Origin: Cytophagales bacterium
Lineage (GTDB): Bacteria > Bacteroidota > Bacteroidia > Cytophagales > Cyclobacteriaceae
Direction: 5' to 3'
NCBI GenBank assembly: GCA_022360015.1
Contig: JAKSDQ010000003.1
Location: 1-64,000 of the forward strand
Length of the DNA stretch: 64,000 nucleotides
Part shown: one piece after another, positions 36,442-46,673 of the stretch
Layout of the letters: the number at the start of each line of letters is the position of its first letter
How positions within the stretch are numbered: the stretch's first letter is position 1
Notes under the pieces: generated by a model
What the model saw: the letters and a program-made list of their open reading frames with translations, nothing else
Told to the model about the DNA's origin: nothing
Databases searched by the model: none
Position numbers and translations under genes: made by a program

Positions 36442-38748
36442 ATGATAGATAAAATAGTTTATTCCTTTCCTGTTCAACTACTGTTAAATCATATAAGAAA
36501 AAACCACGCATTACTGTTTAGCTGGGTTATTTTGTTCTTTATTGTTACCAATAGTTTTGGCAGGTTGCTGGGTATACCTTACTTGTTTCTGGACCCTGAA
36601 TATCTGGGCAGCACTAATTTCTGGAGTTTTTTTATTACGGGTATTTCAATTGGTGTGTTTATCATGGCTTTTCACACTACCAGTTATATCATCGATGCAG
36701 AAAGGTTCAGCTTTCTGGCCGGGCTTACCAGGCCTTTCACCAAGTACTGTATCAACAACAGTATTATACCGTTAATTTTTGTTTTTACTTATGTCACCAA
36801 CATTTTCCGGTTTCAGTATTTTGCTGAAAACAAAGATATTCTGACCATTCTTTTTCTGTTATCAGGGTTTAGTACGGGCATGATTTTTATCATTGGCCTG
36901 ACATTTACGTATTTCTGGAGCACCAACAAGGATGTATTTAAAATCCTGGCTTCCAATGTAGACAAACGCTTAAAAAAGGTCAAAGCCACCCGGGCGCAGA
37001 TCATGAGTAAATATTTGTTTGAGCCCAAAAACCCTATCAGGGTGGATAACTACATTAATCTTTCATTGAGACTAAAGTTCAGGCGCAGAAAGGTAACCAA
37101 AAACATCCTGCATAAATATGACAAAGATGTATTGTTGAAAGTTTTTGATCAAAATCATCTGAATTCCGTGATTCTTCAGGCCTTTATCATCGTACTTATT
37201 CTGGTGCTGGGGGTATTTCGGGATTTTGGTTTTTTTCAAATACCTGCAGCGGCCAGTTCGGTGTTGTTTTTAACTATTCTTATCATGATTGCCGGCGCTA
37301 TCACTTATTGGTTCAGAGGTTGGACCATATTTTCTATTATCGTATTCATTGTTGTGCTGAATGTAGTGGTAAAAGCTGAAATACTCGAAAGATCATACCA
37401 GGCATACGGCCTGGAATATGGGTCGGATAAGGCTAATTATACTTTACAGGCCCTAAAAGAATCCAATACCCCGGAGCGCATCGATACTGACATCACCAAT
37501 ACTCACAAAATTTTAAATAACTGGAGGTGTAAATTTCCTGCGAACTCAAAACCTCCTATGGTTTTAATTTGCTCCAGCGGTGGAGGCTTGCGTTCCGCCC
37601 TTTGGACAACCACGGCGATTCAAAAGGCAGATAGCATTACCGGCGGCAAATTGATGGATCATACCATGCTCATGACCGGCGCTTCGGGCGGGTTGCTGGG
37701 ACTAAGTTACTTCAGGGAATTGACCCTGAGAAAAAAGAACGGCGAGCAGGTTTCAATTTACGACGACCGCCACCTTTACAATATTGCCTCCGACCATTTA
37801 AATCCCATTATTTTTACCCTGCTCGTCAATGATCTTTTTATCCCGTTTCCACAATTTTTCAGGTATGAGGGCAAAAAATATCTGAAAGACCGTGGTTATG
37901 CTTTTGAGCAACAACTAAACAGGAATACGAACTTCATACTCGATAAACCGCTATCAGCCTACAAGCTCCCTGAGCAGCAATCCCGCATCCCGATGTTGAT
38001 CATGTCACCCACCATCATCAATGACGGCAGAAAACTGTTTATTTCCCCGCAGGGTATTGCTTACATGAACACTGCTGATATCAACAGTCAAAGATTTAAC
38101 CTGGATAGAATCAAAGGCATAGAATTCAGCCAATTTTTCCATGGACAAGGGGGAGACAACTTACGGTTTTTAAGTGCTTTAAGGATGAGTGCTACCTTTC
38201 CCTACATCACCCCAAACATCACACTACCCAGTGAACCGGTCATGGAAATCATGGATTCAGGCATTTCTGACAATTTTGGGATTGCCGATGCCATCCGGTT
38301 TTTATTTGTTTTTAAAGACTGGATTCATGAAAATACCGGAGGGGTCATCCTACTGTCTTTGCGCGACTCAGATAAAAACAGCCCTATCACCGAAAGCCGT
38401 GGGTTCTCGTTGTTTCAGAAGTTTTTCACCCCCATCCGAAGCCTTTATGTCAACTGGGACAATATCCAGGATTTTAATAATGATAACCTTGTGGAATTTG
38501 CCCAATCATGGTTTGGCGGCCCTCTTCGGAAAATAGAATTACAGTATGTGAACCAGCCGATGACATACAGGCCCCAGACTAAAAATACCCACAGTGACCA
38601 ACCGATTTCACAGGAAGAATATACGACTCAGCGCGCCTCATTAAGCTGGCGCCTCACCAGCAAAGAAAAAAAGCACATCATGAAAAGCATAGAAAGCAAT
38701 GATAACCAAATTGCCTTACAACAAATTAAGAAGCTTCTAAATTATTGA
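36442..38748 (+). CDS. Membrane-anchored patatin-like phospholipase
   Basis: The 768-aa protein has about seven hydrophobic segments in the first 320 residues, such as LFSWVILFFIVTNSFGRL and LFLTILIMIAGAITYW. The patatin domain follows: oxyanion loop SSGGGLRSALWTT, nucleophile Ser415 in TGASGGLLG, and the catalytic Asp605 in MDSGISDNFGI (Ser replaces the more common Gly or Ala at the next position). It probably cleaves acyl chains from membrane lipids on the cytoplasmic side. It ends 36 bp before icmF on the same strand. Confidence 0.9.
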   Translation: MIDKIVYSFPVQLLLNHIRKNHALLFSWVILFFIVTNSFGRLLGIPYLFLDPEYLGSTNFWSFFITGISIGVFIMAFHTTSYIIDAERFSFLAGLTRPFTKYCINNSIIPLIFVFTYVTNIFRFQYFAENKDILTILFLLSGFSTGMIFIIGLTFTYFWSTNKDVFKILASNVDKRLKKVKATRAQIMSKYLFEPKNPIRVDNYINLSLRLKFRRRKVTKNILHKYDKDVLLKVFDQNHLNSVILQAFIIVLILVLGVFRDFGFFQIPAAASSVLFLTILIMIAGAITYWFRGWTIFSIIVFIVVLNVVVKAEILERSYQAYGLEYGSDKANYTLQALKESNTPERIDTDITNTHKILNNWRCKFPANSKPPMVLICSSGGGLRSALWTTTAIQKADSITGGKLMDHTMLMTGASGGLLGLSYFRELTLRKKNGEQVSIYDDRHLYNIASDHLNPIIFTLLVNDLFIPFPQFFRYEGKKYLKDRGYAFEQQLNRNTNFILDKPLSAYKLPEQQSRIPMLIMSPTIINDGRKLFISPQGIAYMNTADINSQRFNLDRIKGIEFSQFFHGQGGDNLRFLSALRMSATFPYITPNITLPSEPVMEIMDSGISDNFGIADAIRFLFVFKDWIHENTGGVILLSLRDSDKNSPITESRGFSLFQKFFTPIRSLYVNWDNIQDFNNDNLVEFAQSWFGGPLRKIELQYVNQPMTYRPQTKNTHSDQPISQEEYTTQRASLSWRLTSKEKKHIMKSIESNDNQIALQQIKKLLNY

Positions 38749-38784
38749 GTATTTTTGCCAGCAAATAAACAAGCAAAACCCGAT

Positions 38785-41700
38785 ATGTCAGTAACTGTTA
38801 AGGCAATTTATAAACCTAAAAATCCTATTAGGATTGTTACGGCGGCCTCACTTTTCGATGGCCACGACGCCGCCATTAACATCATGAGAAGGATCATTCA
38901 ATCCACCGGTGTGGAGGTCATACACCTTGGCCATAACCGCTCCGTTCAGGAAATAGTCGATTGTGCCATTCAGGAAGATGCACAGGCTATAGCGATCACC
39001 TCTTATCAGGGAGGCCATGTCGAATACTTAAAATATATGTATGACCTGCTTAAAGAAAAAGGTGCAGGGCACATAAAAATATTCGGAGGTGGGGGTGGCA
39101 CCATTCTTCCTGAAGAGATCGAAGAATTGCACCACTATGGCATCACCCGCATCTATTCACCCGACGATGGCCGTGCCATGGGGCTGCAGGGCATGATCAA
39201 CGATCTGGTGGAAAAATCCGATTATCCCATCGGAGAAAAATTAAACGGCGCGCTTACACCTCCGGAAAATAAAGAGCCGAAAACCATTGCCAGGTTGATT
39301 TCTGCTGCAGAGAACTATCCTGAAAAATCAGCAAAGGTTTTGGCAGATATTAAAGCAACACCCACCTCTTCACCTGTACTCGGCATTACCGGAACCGGTG
39401 GTGCCGGTAAGTCCTCGCTGGTAGATGAACTCGTGCGAAGGTTTTTGATAGATTTCAAGGAAAAGTCCGTCGCCATTATCTCTGTCGACCCTTCAAAAAG
39501 AAAAACAGGTGGGGCGCTGCTCGGCGACCGGATCAGGATGAATGCCATTAACAACAGCCGGGTTTACATGCGTTCACTGGCTACCCGGCAATCAAATCTG
39601 GCCTTGTCAAAGTATGTCCGGGAGGCTGTCAATGTTGTGAAAGCCGCGGGCTATGACCTCATTATCCTCGAGACCTCGGGGATCGGCCAATCGGATACGG
39701 AAATCATAGAGCATTCGGATCTGTCGCTGTATGTAATGACCCCGGAATATGGTGCTGCCACACAACTGGAAAAGATTGACATGCTGGATTTTGCAGATAT
39801 CATAGCGCTTAACAAATTTGACAAAAGAGGCGCCCTGGATGCATTAAGGGATGTAAAAAAGCAATACAAGCGGAACCATGGCCTTTGGGAAACCAATGAC
39901 GATGACCTGCCGGTGTTTGGTACCATTGCCTCTCAGTTCAACGATCCGGGTATGAATCGTCTTTACCGGACCGTCATAGATGAAATCAGTGAAAAGACAG
40001 GCGCAGATCTGCCATCGGGCTTTGAAGTTACGGAGGAAATGTCGGAAAAGATCTACATCATTCCTCCCAATAAAACCAGGTATTTGTCTGAAATAGCCGA
40101 AACCAGCCGGGCTTATGATCAATGGGTACGCGAACAGGCGGCAATTGCCCAAAAGCTTTTTGGCTTATACAAAACAAAGGCTGTCATCGATGACAGCCAA
40201 CGGGATGACAAGGCCGTCCTGAACGGTCACCTGGACCAACTGATTGAAGAATTGACCCTTGATCTGGTGCCAAAAAACAAAAAACTGCTGGACGAATGGC
40301 CGGAAAAGGTTAAACAATACAAAGATGCGTTTTTTACCTACGAGGTCAGAGGGAAAGAAATAAAGATAGCAACACATACCCAATCGTTATCCCATTCAAA
40401 AATACCCAAAATCAGCTTGCCCAAATACGAAGCCTGGGGTGATTTACTGACCTGGCTTTTGCAGGAAAATGTGCCGGGAGAATTCCCTTACACCGCAGGG
40501 GTATTTCCATTTAAAAGGCAAGGTGAAGACCCAACGCGCATGTTTGCCGGCGAAGGGGGCCCCGAGCGTACCAATAAAAGATTTCATTACGTATCACTGG
40601 GTTTACCCGCCAACCGCCTGTCCACTGCCTTTGATTCTGTTACCTTGTACGGTGAAGATCCGGACCACCGCCCCGACATTTACGGAAAAATTGGCAACTC
40701 GGGTGTAAATGTCTGTTGCCTTGACGACGCCAAAAAACTTTATTCCGGGTTCCATCTTGCCGATCCCAAAACTTCTGTATCCATGACTATCAATGGGCCG
40801 GCAGCCACCATTTGTGCCTTTTTCATGAATGCAGCCATTGATCAGCAATGTGAAATATACATCAAAGAAAACGGGCTGGAAGCAGAAATTAATCAAAAAA
40901 TCGACAAGATTTTTCAGGACATGGGCGTTCCAAAGCCCACCTACAATGGTGATCTTCCCGAGGGAAATGATGGTTTGGGCCTGATGTTGCTGGGGCTTAC
41001 CGGCGATCAGGTATTACCGGAAGAAGTGTATGAAAAAATCAAATCCGATACCCTCGGCAAAGTACGGGGCACGGTACAGGCCGACATTCTGAAAGAAGAT
41101 CAGGCCCAGAACACCTGCATATTTTCCACGGAGTTTTCACTAAGACTGATGGGAGACGTACAGCAATACTTCATCGATCATCATGTGCGCAATTTTTATT
41201 CCGTATCCATCTCAGGCTACCACATAGCAGAAGCCGGAGCCAATCCGATTTCACAACTGGCTTTTACCCTGGCCAATGGGTTCACCTTTGTGGAGTATTA
41301 TGTTTCCAGGGGAATGGATATTAATAAATTTGCGCCTAATTTGTCATTCTTTTTCTCGAATGGCGTCGATCCGGAATATGCAGTAATCGGACGGGTAGCC
41401 CGCAGGATCTGGGCCAAGGCCATGAAAAACAAGTATGGTGCGGATGCACGGTCACAAATGCTTAAGTATCATATTCAAACTTCCGGCAGGTCCCTGCATG
41501 CGCAGGAAATAGATTTTAACGATATCAGGACCACATTGCAGGCGCTATATGCCATATATGATAATTGTAATTCCCTTCACACCAATGCCTATGATGAAGC
41601 CATAACCACCCCTACGGAAGATTCGGTAAGAAGGGCCATGGCCATTCAACTCATCATCAACAAGGAATTGGGACAGGCAAAAAACGAAAACCCACTGCAG

Positions 41701-42165
41701 GGTAGCTTTATTATCGAGGAATTGACAGATTTGGTGGAAGAAGCAGTTTTAATGGAATTTGACCGGATTACAGAACGGGGCGGGGTGCTGGGTGCCATGG
41801 AAACCATGTACCAGCGAAGTAAAATTCAGGAAGAAAGTCTGTACTATGAAACCCTCAAGCATACCGGTGAATATCCTATTATCGGTGTTAATACCTTCCT
41901 TTCTTCAAAAGGCTCCCCCACCATCATACCCGGAGAAGTAATAAGGGCTACAAAAGATGAAAAAGAATTCCAGATCGAAATGCTCGCGGCCTTGCATAAA
42001 AGAAATGCCAAAAAATCGGAAGAGTTACTTATTCAATTGCAAAAAGCCGCCGTTATGAACCAAAACCTGTTTGCTTCGCTGATGGAAGTAACAAAATATT
42101 GCTCCCTTGGACAAATAACCCATGCCTTGTTCGAGGTGGGCGGACAATATCGAAGAAATATGTAA
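38785..42165 (+). CDS. icmF: Fused isobutyryl-CoA mutase (IcmF)
   Basis: The 1126-aa protein combines, in order, a B12-binding domain (residues about 15-140, with [13 protein letters not shown] giving the His ligand), a MeaB-like GTPase domain (P-loop [14 protein letters not shown] near residue 205, [10 protein letters not shown] as the NKxD motif), and a methylmalonyl-CoA-mutase-type catalytic domain (about 560-1126). This order is that of IcmF, which interconverts isobutyryl- and butyryl-CoA with adenosylcobalamin. The frame opens 30 bp upstream at a TTG, but ATG 38785 is preferred. Standard methylmalonyl-CoA mutases are split or lack the internal GTPase. Confidence 0.95.
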   Translation: MSVTVKAIYKPKNPIRIVTAASLFDGHDAAINIMRRIIQSTGVEVIHLGHNRSVQEIVDCAIQEDAQAIAITSYQGGHVEYLKYMYDLLKEKGAGHIKIFGGGGGTILPEEIEELHHYGITRIYSPDDGRAMGLQGMINDLVEKSDYPIGEKLNGALTPPENKEPKTIARLISAAENYPEKSAKVLADIKATPTSSPVLGITGTGGAGKSSLVDELVRRFLIDFKEKSVAIISVDPSKRKTGGALLGDRIRMNAINNSRVYMRSLATRQSNLALSKYVREAVNVVKAAGYDLIILETSGIGQSDTEIIEHSDLSLYVMTPEYGAATQLEKIDMLDFADIIALNKFDKRGALDALRDVKKQYKRNHGLWETNDDDLPVFGTIASQFNDPGMNRLYRTVIDEISEKTGADLPSGFEVTEEMSEKIYIIPPNKTRYLSEIAETSRAYDQWVREQAAIAQKLFGLYKTKAVIDDSQRDDKAVLNGHLDQLIEELTLDLVPKNKKLLDEWPEKVKQYKDAFFTYEVRGKEIKIATHTQSLSHSKIPKISLPKYEAWGDLLTWLLQENVPGEFPYTAGVFPFKRQGEDPTRMFAGEGGPERTNKRFHYVSLGLPANRLSTAFDSVTLYGEDPDHRPDIYGKIGNSGVNVCCLDDAKKLYSGFHLADPKTSVSMTINGPAATICAFFMNAAIDQQCEIYIKENGLEAEINQKIDKIFQDMGVPKPTYNGDLPEGNDGLGLMLLGLTGDQVLPEEVYEKIKSDTLGKVRGTVQADILKEDQAQNTCIFSTEFSLRLMGDVQQYFIDHHVRNFYSVSISGYHIAEAGANPISQLAFTLANGFTFVEYYVSRGMDINKFAPNLSFFFSNGVDPEYAVIGRVARRIWAKAMKNKYGADARSQMLKYHIQTSGRSLHAQEIDFNDIRTTLQALYAIYDNCNSLHTNAYDEAITTPTEDSVRRAMAIQLIINKELGQAKNENPLQGSFIIEELTDLVEEAVLMEFDRITERGGVLGAMETMYQRSKIQEESLYYETLKHTGEYPIIGVNTFLSSKGSPTIIPGEVIRATKDEKEFQIEMLAALHKRNAKKSEELLIQLQKAAVMNQNLFASLMEVTKYCSLGQITHALFEVGGQYRRNM

Positions 42166-42185
42166 AACACTTTTTATCAATTCAT

Positions 42186-42590
42186 ATGATCAACAAAACA
42201 AGGTATATTTCAGACTACGTGTACGAAGCGACCAATGAAAATGGGGATAGCATCCAAATTGACATGCGGGAAAAAGATGAAAAAAAAGGGTTGTCACCCA
42301 CTGAATTGCTGCTATCTGCTGTGGCAGGTTGCGCCGTTGTGGATATCGTTTCCATGCTCAGGAAAAAAAGGAAAACCATCAAAGACATCATAGTTGAAAC
42401 CGAAGGCTGGCGCAATGAGGATCCTCCGAAAAAGTTTAATAAAATTCATTCCAAATATATCCTGATCTCGCCCGATACCACCGAGGAAGAACTCCGGAAA
42501 GTAGCCAGGTTGACCATAGACAAATACTGTTCCGTAGCCTCCTCCTTGAATGTGAAGGTTGATTTTTCTGTAGAAGTCATCGACAAGTGA
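42186..42590 (+). CDS. OsmC-family protein
   Basis: The 134-aa product from ATG 42186 (MINKTRYISDYVYEATN) is the right length for OsmC/Ohr-like proteins. It has the two conserved cysteines, Cys49 in SAVAGCAVVDIVSML and Cys115 in KYCSVASSL, and LSPTELLLSA before the first. Such proteins reduce organic peroxides. The frame is open further upstream inside icmF, but the family start agrees with 42186. It follows icmF by 20 bp and is probably co-transcribed with it. Confidence 0.92.
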   Translation: MINKTRYISDYVYEATNENGDSIQIDMREKDEKKGLSPTELLLSAVAGCAVVDIVSMLRKKRKTIKDIIVETEGWRNEDPPKKFNKIHSKYILISPDTTEEELRKVARLTIDKYCSVASSLNVKVDFSVEVIDK

Positions 42591-42682
42591 GTGGTTATTT
42601 ACCCGATTATTCTAAAAAATCTCTTGGGTGGAAGTTATGGCTACTAGCCTCGATGGGAACCGGTTATACACTTTCCGGTAAA

Positions 42683-42702
42683 ATTCGAATCACGTTTCGA
42701 AT
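42683..42702. repeat. Short inverted repeat downstream of osmC-like gene
   Basis: ATTCGAA (42683-42689) and TTCGAAT (42696-42702) are reverse complements. It lies between the convergent ends of the OsmC-like gene and the DUF3298 lipoprotein gene. It has no U-run, so a terminator role is weak. Confidence 0.3.
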
Positions 42703-42759
42703 ACCACACATCTTTTTAACACCCGCCGGCCATGAGTGTTTGTGCGTCATGCACCGGTT

Positions 42760-43548
42760 TTATAATATAATTTCCAATGGCAATTCCAATAAAGTCGGGC
42801 CGAGTGCGTAAGGGGCGATGTCATAGTTATTATAATACAACAAAAGGTTCCCCTGGCTTATACCAAAATTATGGGTGAGGGTGAATTCTCCTTCTTCAAA
42901 AAAATATCCTGCCTCGCTCAGATTTGCTCCGGGAGGCAATTTTTTAGCTTCCCGGAATTTCTGTTCTGCTAACGCCCTTAACCGGTCGGTATCTTTAATC
43001 AGTTGATCCAGGGTTACTTTTTGGCCGGTTACAATATCATAAGTCAAAAAGCTGGTATGTTGATTCGAATGCGCACCGCCAAGGTAAGCGTTTTCATCGA
43101 TGCGCAGGGAAAAATAATTGGCATCATTATTAATGACCTCGATATCGATCTCAACAGACCAGGCCGCGACCTCCTGTTCCATTTCCTTTTCAAATGTTAT
43201 AAAATCTTCGATGAACTTTTTACACGCTTTTGTAACTTCCCCGGCCTGCCCTTCGGGGTCGAGCGAACCTTTCAGTATGGCCTTTTGTATATGGCTGTTT
43301 AACAAACCTTTAGGTAAGCTGGCAGGTGCCTCTGTAATCTCCGGATAATTAATCCTGACCGCCGCACAACGGTCTGGCGAGGCAATGCAGGATGGAGCTT
43401 CTTCAACAATATTTTTGTCCGCATATTTTACCCATTCAATGGCTTCTTTGTCTGCCACACTTTCCAGGTTACTTTTACCGGTATTGTCTGAGCACGAAAA
43501 AAACAGCCATAAAGCGATCGAAAAAGAAAAAATGCTTAAATATCTCAT
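42760..43548 (-). CDS. Lipoprotein with DUF4163/DUF3298 (RsiV-like) domains
   Basis: The 262-aa protein has a lipoprotein signal (LWLFFSCSDN, lipobox at Cys19). A PdaC/DUF4163-like part follows (VEIDIEVINNDANYFSLRIDE) and then the DUF3298 part with YLGGAHSNQHTSFLTYDIVTG and GYFFEEGEFTLTHNFGI. The same pair of domains makes up the outer part of the anti-sigma factor RsiV. Here there is no anti-sigma portion, so it is more likely a stand-alone lysozyme-inhibitor-like or envelope lipoprotein. Confidence 0.9.
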   Translation of the reverse strand: MRYLSIFSFSIALWLFFSCSDNTGKSNLESVADKEAIEWVKYADKNIVEEAPSCIASPDRCAAVRINYPEITEAPASLPKGLLNSHIQKAILKGSLDPEGQAGEVTKACKKFIEDFITFEKEMEQEVAAWSVEIDIEVINNDANYFSLRIDENAYLGGAHSNQHTSFLTYDIVTGQKVTLDQLIKDTDRLRALAEQKFREAKKLPPGANLSEAGYFFEEGEFTLTHNFGISQGNLLLYYNNYDIAPYALGPTLLELPLEIIL

Positions 43549-43644
43549 ATGAGGTAATTAGACAAATATTTGGGTGATTAATTCCGGGTTTAAAGTTAAT
43601 TTAGCACAAATTAAAATTAAACAGTTATTTAATCTTATTTTAAG

Positions 43645-44040
43645 ATGTTGTTAGATATTACCACGCCGGCACTTTTGTTCCCTGCCATTACTTTGTTATT
43701 GCTGGCATATACTAACCGGTTTCTGGCGATCGCTACACTTATTCGCAATCTCCACAAACAACACTTAAACGATCGCGATCATACGATCATTATTCATCAG
43801 ATCAAAAACCTGAGAATAAGGTTGAATATGATCCGTTATATGCAGGCCTTCGGTATACTTAGTTTTTTTCTGGTGGTACTTTGTATGTTTATGTTATTCG
43901 AAAGGCTGCCGGAAGTTGCCAGTTATTTGTTTGCCGCAAGCCTGATGGCGCTGCTCATTTCACTGGGTATTTCCCTGATCGAAACACATATTTCCACCCA
44001 GGCGTTGAATTTAGAGTTAAGTGATATGGAAGAAAAGTAA
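43645..44040 (+). CDS. DUF2721 family membrane protein
   Basis: The 131-aa protein has three hydrophobic segments (PALLFPAITLLLLAYTNRFL, AFGILSFFLVVLCMFML, YLFAASLMALLISLGISL), a charged loop with RDHTIIIHQIKNLRIR, and the ISLIETHIST end characteristic of DUF2721. It is an inner-membrane protein of unknown role. No operon partner is adjacent. Confidence 0.88.
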   Translation: MLLDITTPALLFPAITLLLLAYTNRFLAIATLIRNLHKQHLNDRDHTIIIHQIKNLRIRLNMIRYMQAFGILSFFLVVLCMFMLFERLPEVASYLFAASLMALLISLGISLIETHISTQALNLELSDMEEK

Positions 44041-44191
44041 AAAAAACGTACCAATTTGCATCGATACGGTCAATTAACCTGCATTTAAAATAAAAACAAC
44101 CAAAACTTGAAACTTTCCAACCTCACATTTAAATCAGGTTCATCTTCAATCACACATATAGTCATCAGTCATAATTATATAATATATATTT

Positions 44192-44449
44192 TTACCAGTC
44201 TCCCAGCATTAAAATCAGGTTGGTTGCAGAAAGGTATTCACCATCCAATGAAACCTCTTCGATCTCGTCCACCGACTGTTTACTCATATCGACCTTCAGC
44301 TTAAAGTTAAGATTATTAAAATCTGCGTAGGTAGCACCATTTAAGTGAAAGGTTACCGTGACAAAGTCGGTACCATCATATTTTTCGGGTTGATAAATTT
44401 CGTACGCCACAGCGCCATCGGCCCCCACAATCCTTTTGGATTCCTCCAA
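44192..44449 (-). pseudogene. Hypothetical gene fragment lacking an ATG
   Basis: The minus-strand frame runs about 90 codons after a TAG and has only a TTG as possible start. It reads SKRIVGADGAVAYEIYQPEK, then TVTFHLNGATYADFNNLNFK, and ends in LILMLGDW, which looks like genuine protein. Upstream, in a separate frame, lies a truncated paralogue of the 44830-45414 gene, and the two may come from the same broken gene. No family is recognised. Confidence 0.35.
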
Positions 44450-44524
44450 TATATCGATGCTTTCACCCTAATAAAATAACTCAAGCCCCTGTATAAACGA
44501 TTTTTGCGTTTCATTAATTACTAT

Positions 44525-44682
44525 TATGCCGGAATGTATATAAAATTTCCGTAACGGGCTTCAGACATCAAAAATGTAACATTTCCGAGGTCATGGTTTT
44601 CAAAATTCTCTTTGGTTATCTGTTCCTGCACTTTTGCACTCGCAGCACTCAACAGCACCCACAATAATATTAATTGCTTCAT
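44525..44682 (-). pseudogene. Truncated paralogue of the neighbouring secreted protein
   Basis: The 51-codon frame from ATG 44682 has a signal peptide (MKQLILLWVLLSAASAKV), then ITKENFENHDLGNVTFLMSE and ARYGNFIYIPA before a TAA. It aligns residue by residue with the start of the adjacent gene (MKQLVLLLFLFNSAASVV, IRENFETHNLKDAIFLFSE, VRFGNFIYEFG). The rest of the protein is missing or unreadable, so this is a tandem duplicate cut short right after GNFIY. Confidence 0.75.
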
Positions 44683-44829
44683 AAAAATTCCAATAATTCC
44701 GGTTAATCAACGCTCAAAGTGAAGGCGAAAAATGGATTCTTCGCATCAGTAAAACAACTGAAAATCAGAATTACGGGATTTGCTTAAAGCAGAAAAGCCA
44801 TGATGGAGTGCCATGGTGCATTTGGGTGA

Positions 44830-45414
44830 TTACCTTTTTTTATTTCCATCCTTTTTGGGGGGCTTTCTTTTAACCACCGGTGGCCCGACAGGCGTGTAGG
44901 CAAAACTTTCGAGGGTGAACTGCAGGTCATTACCGGTAATTTTTACTTCATCGACCTTTTCAAATCCCTTGTAAGCGGCCATATCGTAATCACGTCCCGG
45001 CGGTTCAAATTTCCTGATTTCAAGCGTCACAGGTGTGGTTACCAATTTGCCGGCACGAAAACCTCTTACTACTACCTTCTCATCCGGATTGGAGAAAGAA
45101 TGATTTGAGGAGAGTTGAAGCGAGTTAAGGGTAAAGACATGACCATTATAACTTTTAATGCTGAAATCGGTCACTCTTTTTTGCTGGCCCACAAAAATAC
45201 TGCCGTCATTATCAAAATAAGTGGCTAATGAGGAACTGTCTACCGGAGCCCCATCGCATCCGAATTCATAGATAAAGTTTCCAAATCGGACTTCTGAAAA
45301 AAGAAATATGGCATCCTTGAGGTTATGCGTTTCAAAATTTTCCCTGATAATTTGTGCGCAGACAACAGAAGCTGCGGAATTAAACAGAAAAAGCAGTAAC
45401 ACTAATTGTTTCAT
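44830..45414 (-). CDS. Secreted hypothetical protein
   Basis: The 194-aa protein begins with a signal peptide (MKQLVLLLFLFNSAASVVC). Its body is beta-rich, with FGNFIYEFGCDGAPVDSSS, HVFTLNSLQLSSNH, VVVRGFRAGKLVTTPVTLEI and LQFTLESFAYTPVG. The rhythm suggests a jelly-roll or galactose-binding-like fold. It ends in a basic, Pro/Lys-rich tail. The family is not recognised. A broken tandem duplicate lies immediately downstream at 44525-44682. Confidence 0.75.
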   Translation of the reverse strand: MKQLVLLLFLFNSAASVVCAQIIRENFETHNLKDAIFLFSEVRFGNFIYEFGCDGAPVDSSSLATYFDNDGSIFVGQQKRVTDFSIKSYNGHVFTLNSLQLSSNHSFSNPDEKVVVRGFRAGKLVTTPVTLEIRKFEPPGRDYDMAAYKGFEKVDEVKITGNDLQFTLESFAYTPVGPPVVKRKPPKKDGNKKR

Positions 45415-45836
45415 TTAGTTTCCGTTTCCCTATCGATTGTTGTTAATTCTACCAAAAAAGGGCTCATAATTCCAAAAAACAATCTAAAATAGAATTATAG
45501 CATTTATTTAAAAATATAAATCGTTTAAATAAAGGTTAATTTTAGGGTGGAATCTGATCCGGACCTTTCAATCCAATAGGCAATCATACCAACCGAAAGG
45601 TTCAAAAATCTCTACAAACAAATCCATATGATCCGATAGCACTTAAAAACAAGGATACTTTAAAAAAAAGAAATATACAAACTTTGATATTATTTTTTAC
45701 GATTATGTTATGAATATAGTAAATAATAGCATTGGCAGGTTCGGAATTTCTGACCATAAATCTAATGCAACTTCAGGCCCGAATTTGTTTACAGTGATTT
45801 ATTTTTGCGTCAGCTAAACCAACTTTTTTTACCGTA
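45415..45836. other. Divergent AT-rich intergenic region with a 10-bp inverted repeat
   Basis: No gene is supported. TTTATTTAAA (45503-45512) and TTTAAATAAA (45524-45533) form a perfect inverted repeat. TATTTTTG at 45800-45807 is a plausible -7 box for the MOSC gene, but the nearest TTTG is only 12 nt away, so the promoter is uncertain. Confidence 0.5.
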
Positions 45837-46637
45837 TTGAAAATAGCGACAATTACCACTTATCCGATTAAATCAGCGAAGGGCATCATCATGCAGGAAT
45901 GTGAGGTGCTACATTACGGATTGCAGTATGACCGTAACTGGGCTTTGTTTGACAAAAATTTAAAAGTAATCACTGCCCGTGAGTTTCCTGAATTGCTAGG
46001 AATTTCAACCGTGATCGAGGATGATGGTCTTATTATCTTCAAGGATCAAAAACAAGCCCTGAAGGTCCCATTCGACACCGGTAAAAAACTTCCTGAATTA
46101 GAGGTCTTCGGGCAAAATGCCAGCGGTTATGATACAGGTGAGGCTGTCCATCGTTTTTTTTCAAAGTATCTGGGCGTAAGGTGTTTTTTCGTATACATGG
46201 GCCATGACTTTGCGAGGAAAGTTTTACCGAAATATGGAGGCAAACCGGACGATGTGGTAACCTATGCAGACGAATGCCCCCTGCTCCTTATATCCAATGC
46301 ATCCTTGCAGGATCTCAACCAGCGGCTCGACCAGCCGGTGACCATGCAACATTTCAGGCCAAATTTAACAATAGAAGGCTGCCTGGCTTATGAGGAGGAT
46401 ACCTGGAAGGAAATCCGCATCGGACATTGTGAATTTGAAGTAAGTCAGCCATGTAAGCGATGTGTTTTTAGCACCATAGATCCGATAACCTATAAAAAAT
46501 CACCCCATCTGGAGCCACTTAGGACACTGGCTACTTACCGGAAACATCCAAGGGGAGGCGTATCCTTTGGTGTGCATCTTATTCCGCGAAAGACAGGAAA
46601 AATAGACATCGGTGATGAGATCGAAGTGATTGTTTAA
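45837..46637 (+). CDS. MOSC-domain protein
   Basis: The 266-aa protein has an N-terminal MOSC beta-barrel (TYPIKSAKGIIMQECEV, YDRNWALFD) and a C-terminal MOSC domain with FRPNLTIEGCLAYEED, the conserved Cys in SQPCKRCVFSTID, and RKHPRGGVSFGVHL. MOSC proteins bind a molybdopterin or pyridoxal-type cofactor and act in sulfur transfer or N-hydroxyl reduction (YcbX/mARC-like). The start appears to be the TTG at 45837, because the translation from there matches the family start and no ATG precedes it. Confidence 0.9.
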   Translation: MKIATITTYPIKSAKGIIMQECEVLHYGLQYDRNWALFDKNLKVITAREFPELLGISTVIEDDGLIIFKDQKQALKVPFDTGKKLPELEVFGQNASGYDTGEAVHRFFSKYLGVRCFFVYMGHDFARKVLPKYGGKPDDVVTYADECPLLLISNASLQDLNQRLDQPVTMQHFRPNLTIEGCLAYEEDTWKEIRIGHCEFEVSQPCKRCVFSTIDPITYKKSPHLEPLRTLATYRKHPRGGVSFGVHLIPRKTGKIDIGDEIEVIV

Positions 46638-46673
46638 TAAGTTAATGAGACATTTTTAAAGTCATCCATTAAT

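Noticed and set aside
38749..38784. Promoter or cobalamin riboswitch before icmF
   Set aside because: There are only 36 nt of space; TATTTTTG at 38750 lacks a -33 partner at proper distance, and no B12-box is present.
42587..42811. Plus-strand frame after the osmC-like gene
   Set aside because: It has no ATG at its start, overlaps the end of the convergent lipoprotein gene, and matches no family.
45503..45533. TTTATTTAAA inverted repeat as a mobile element
   Set aside because: It is a short AT-only palindrome in an AT-rich gap; chance is a sufficient explanation.
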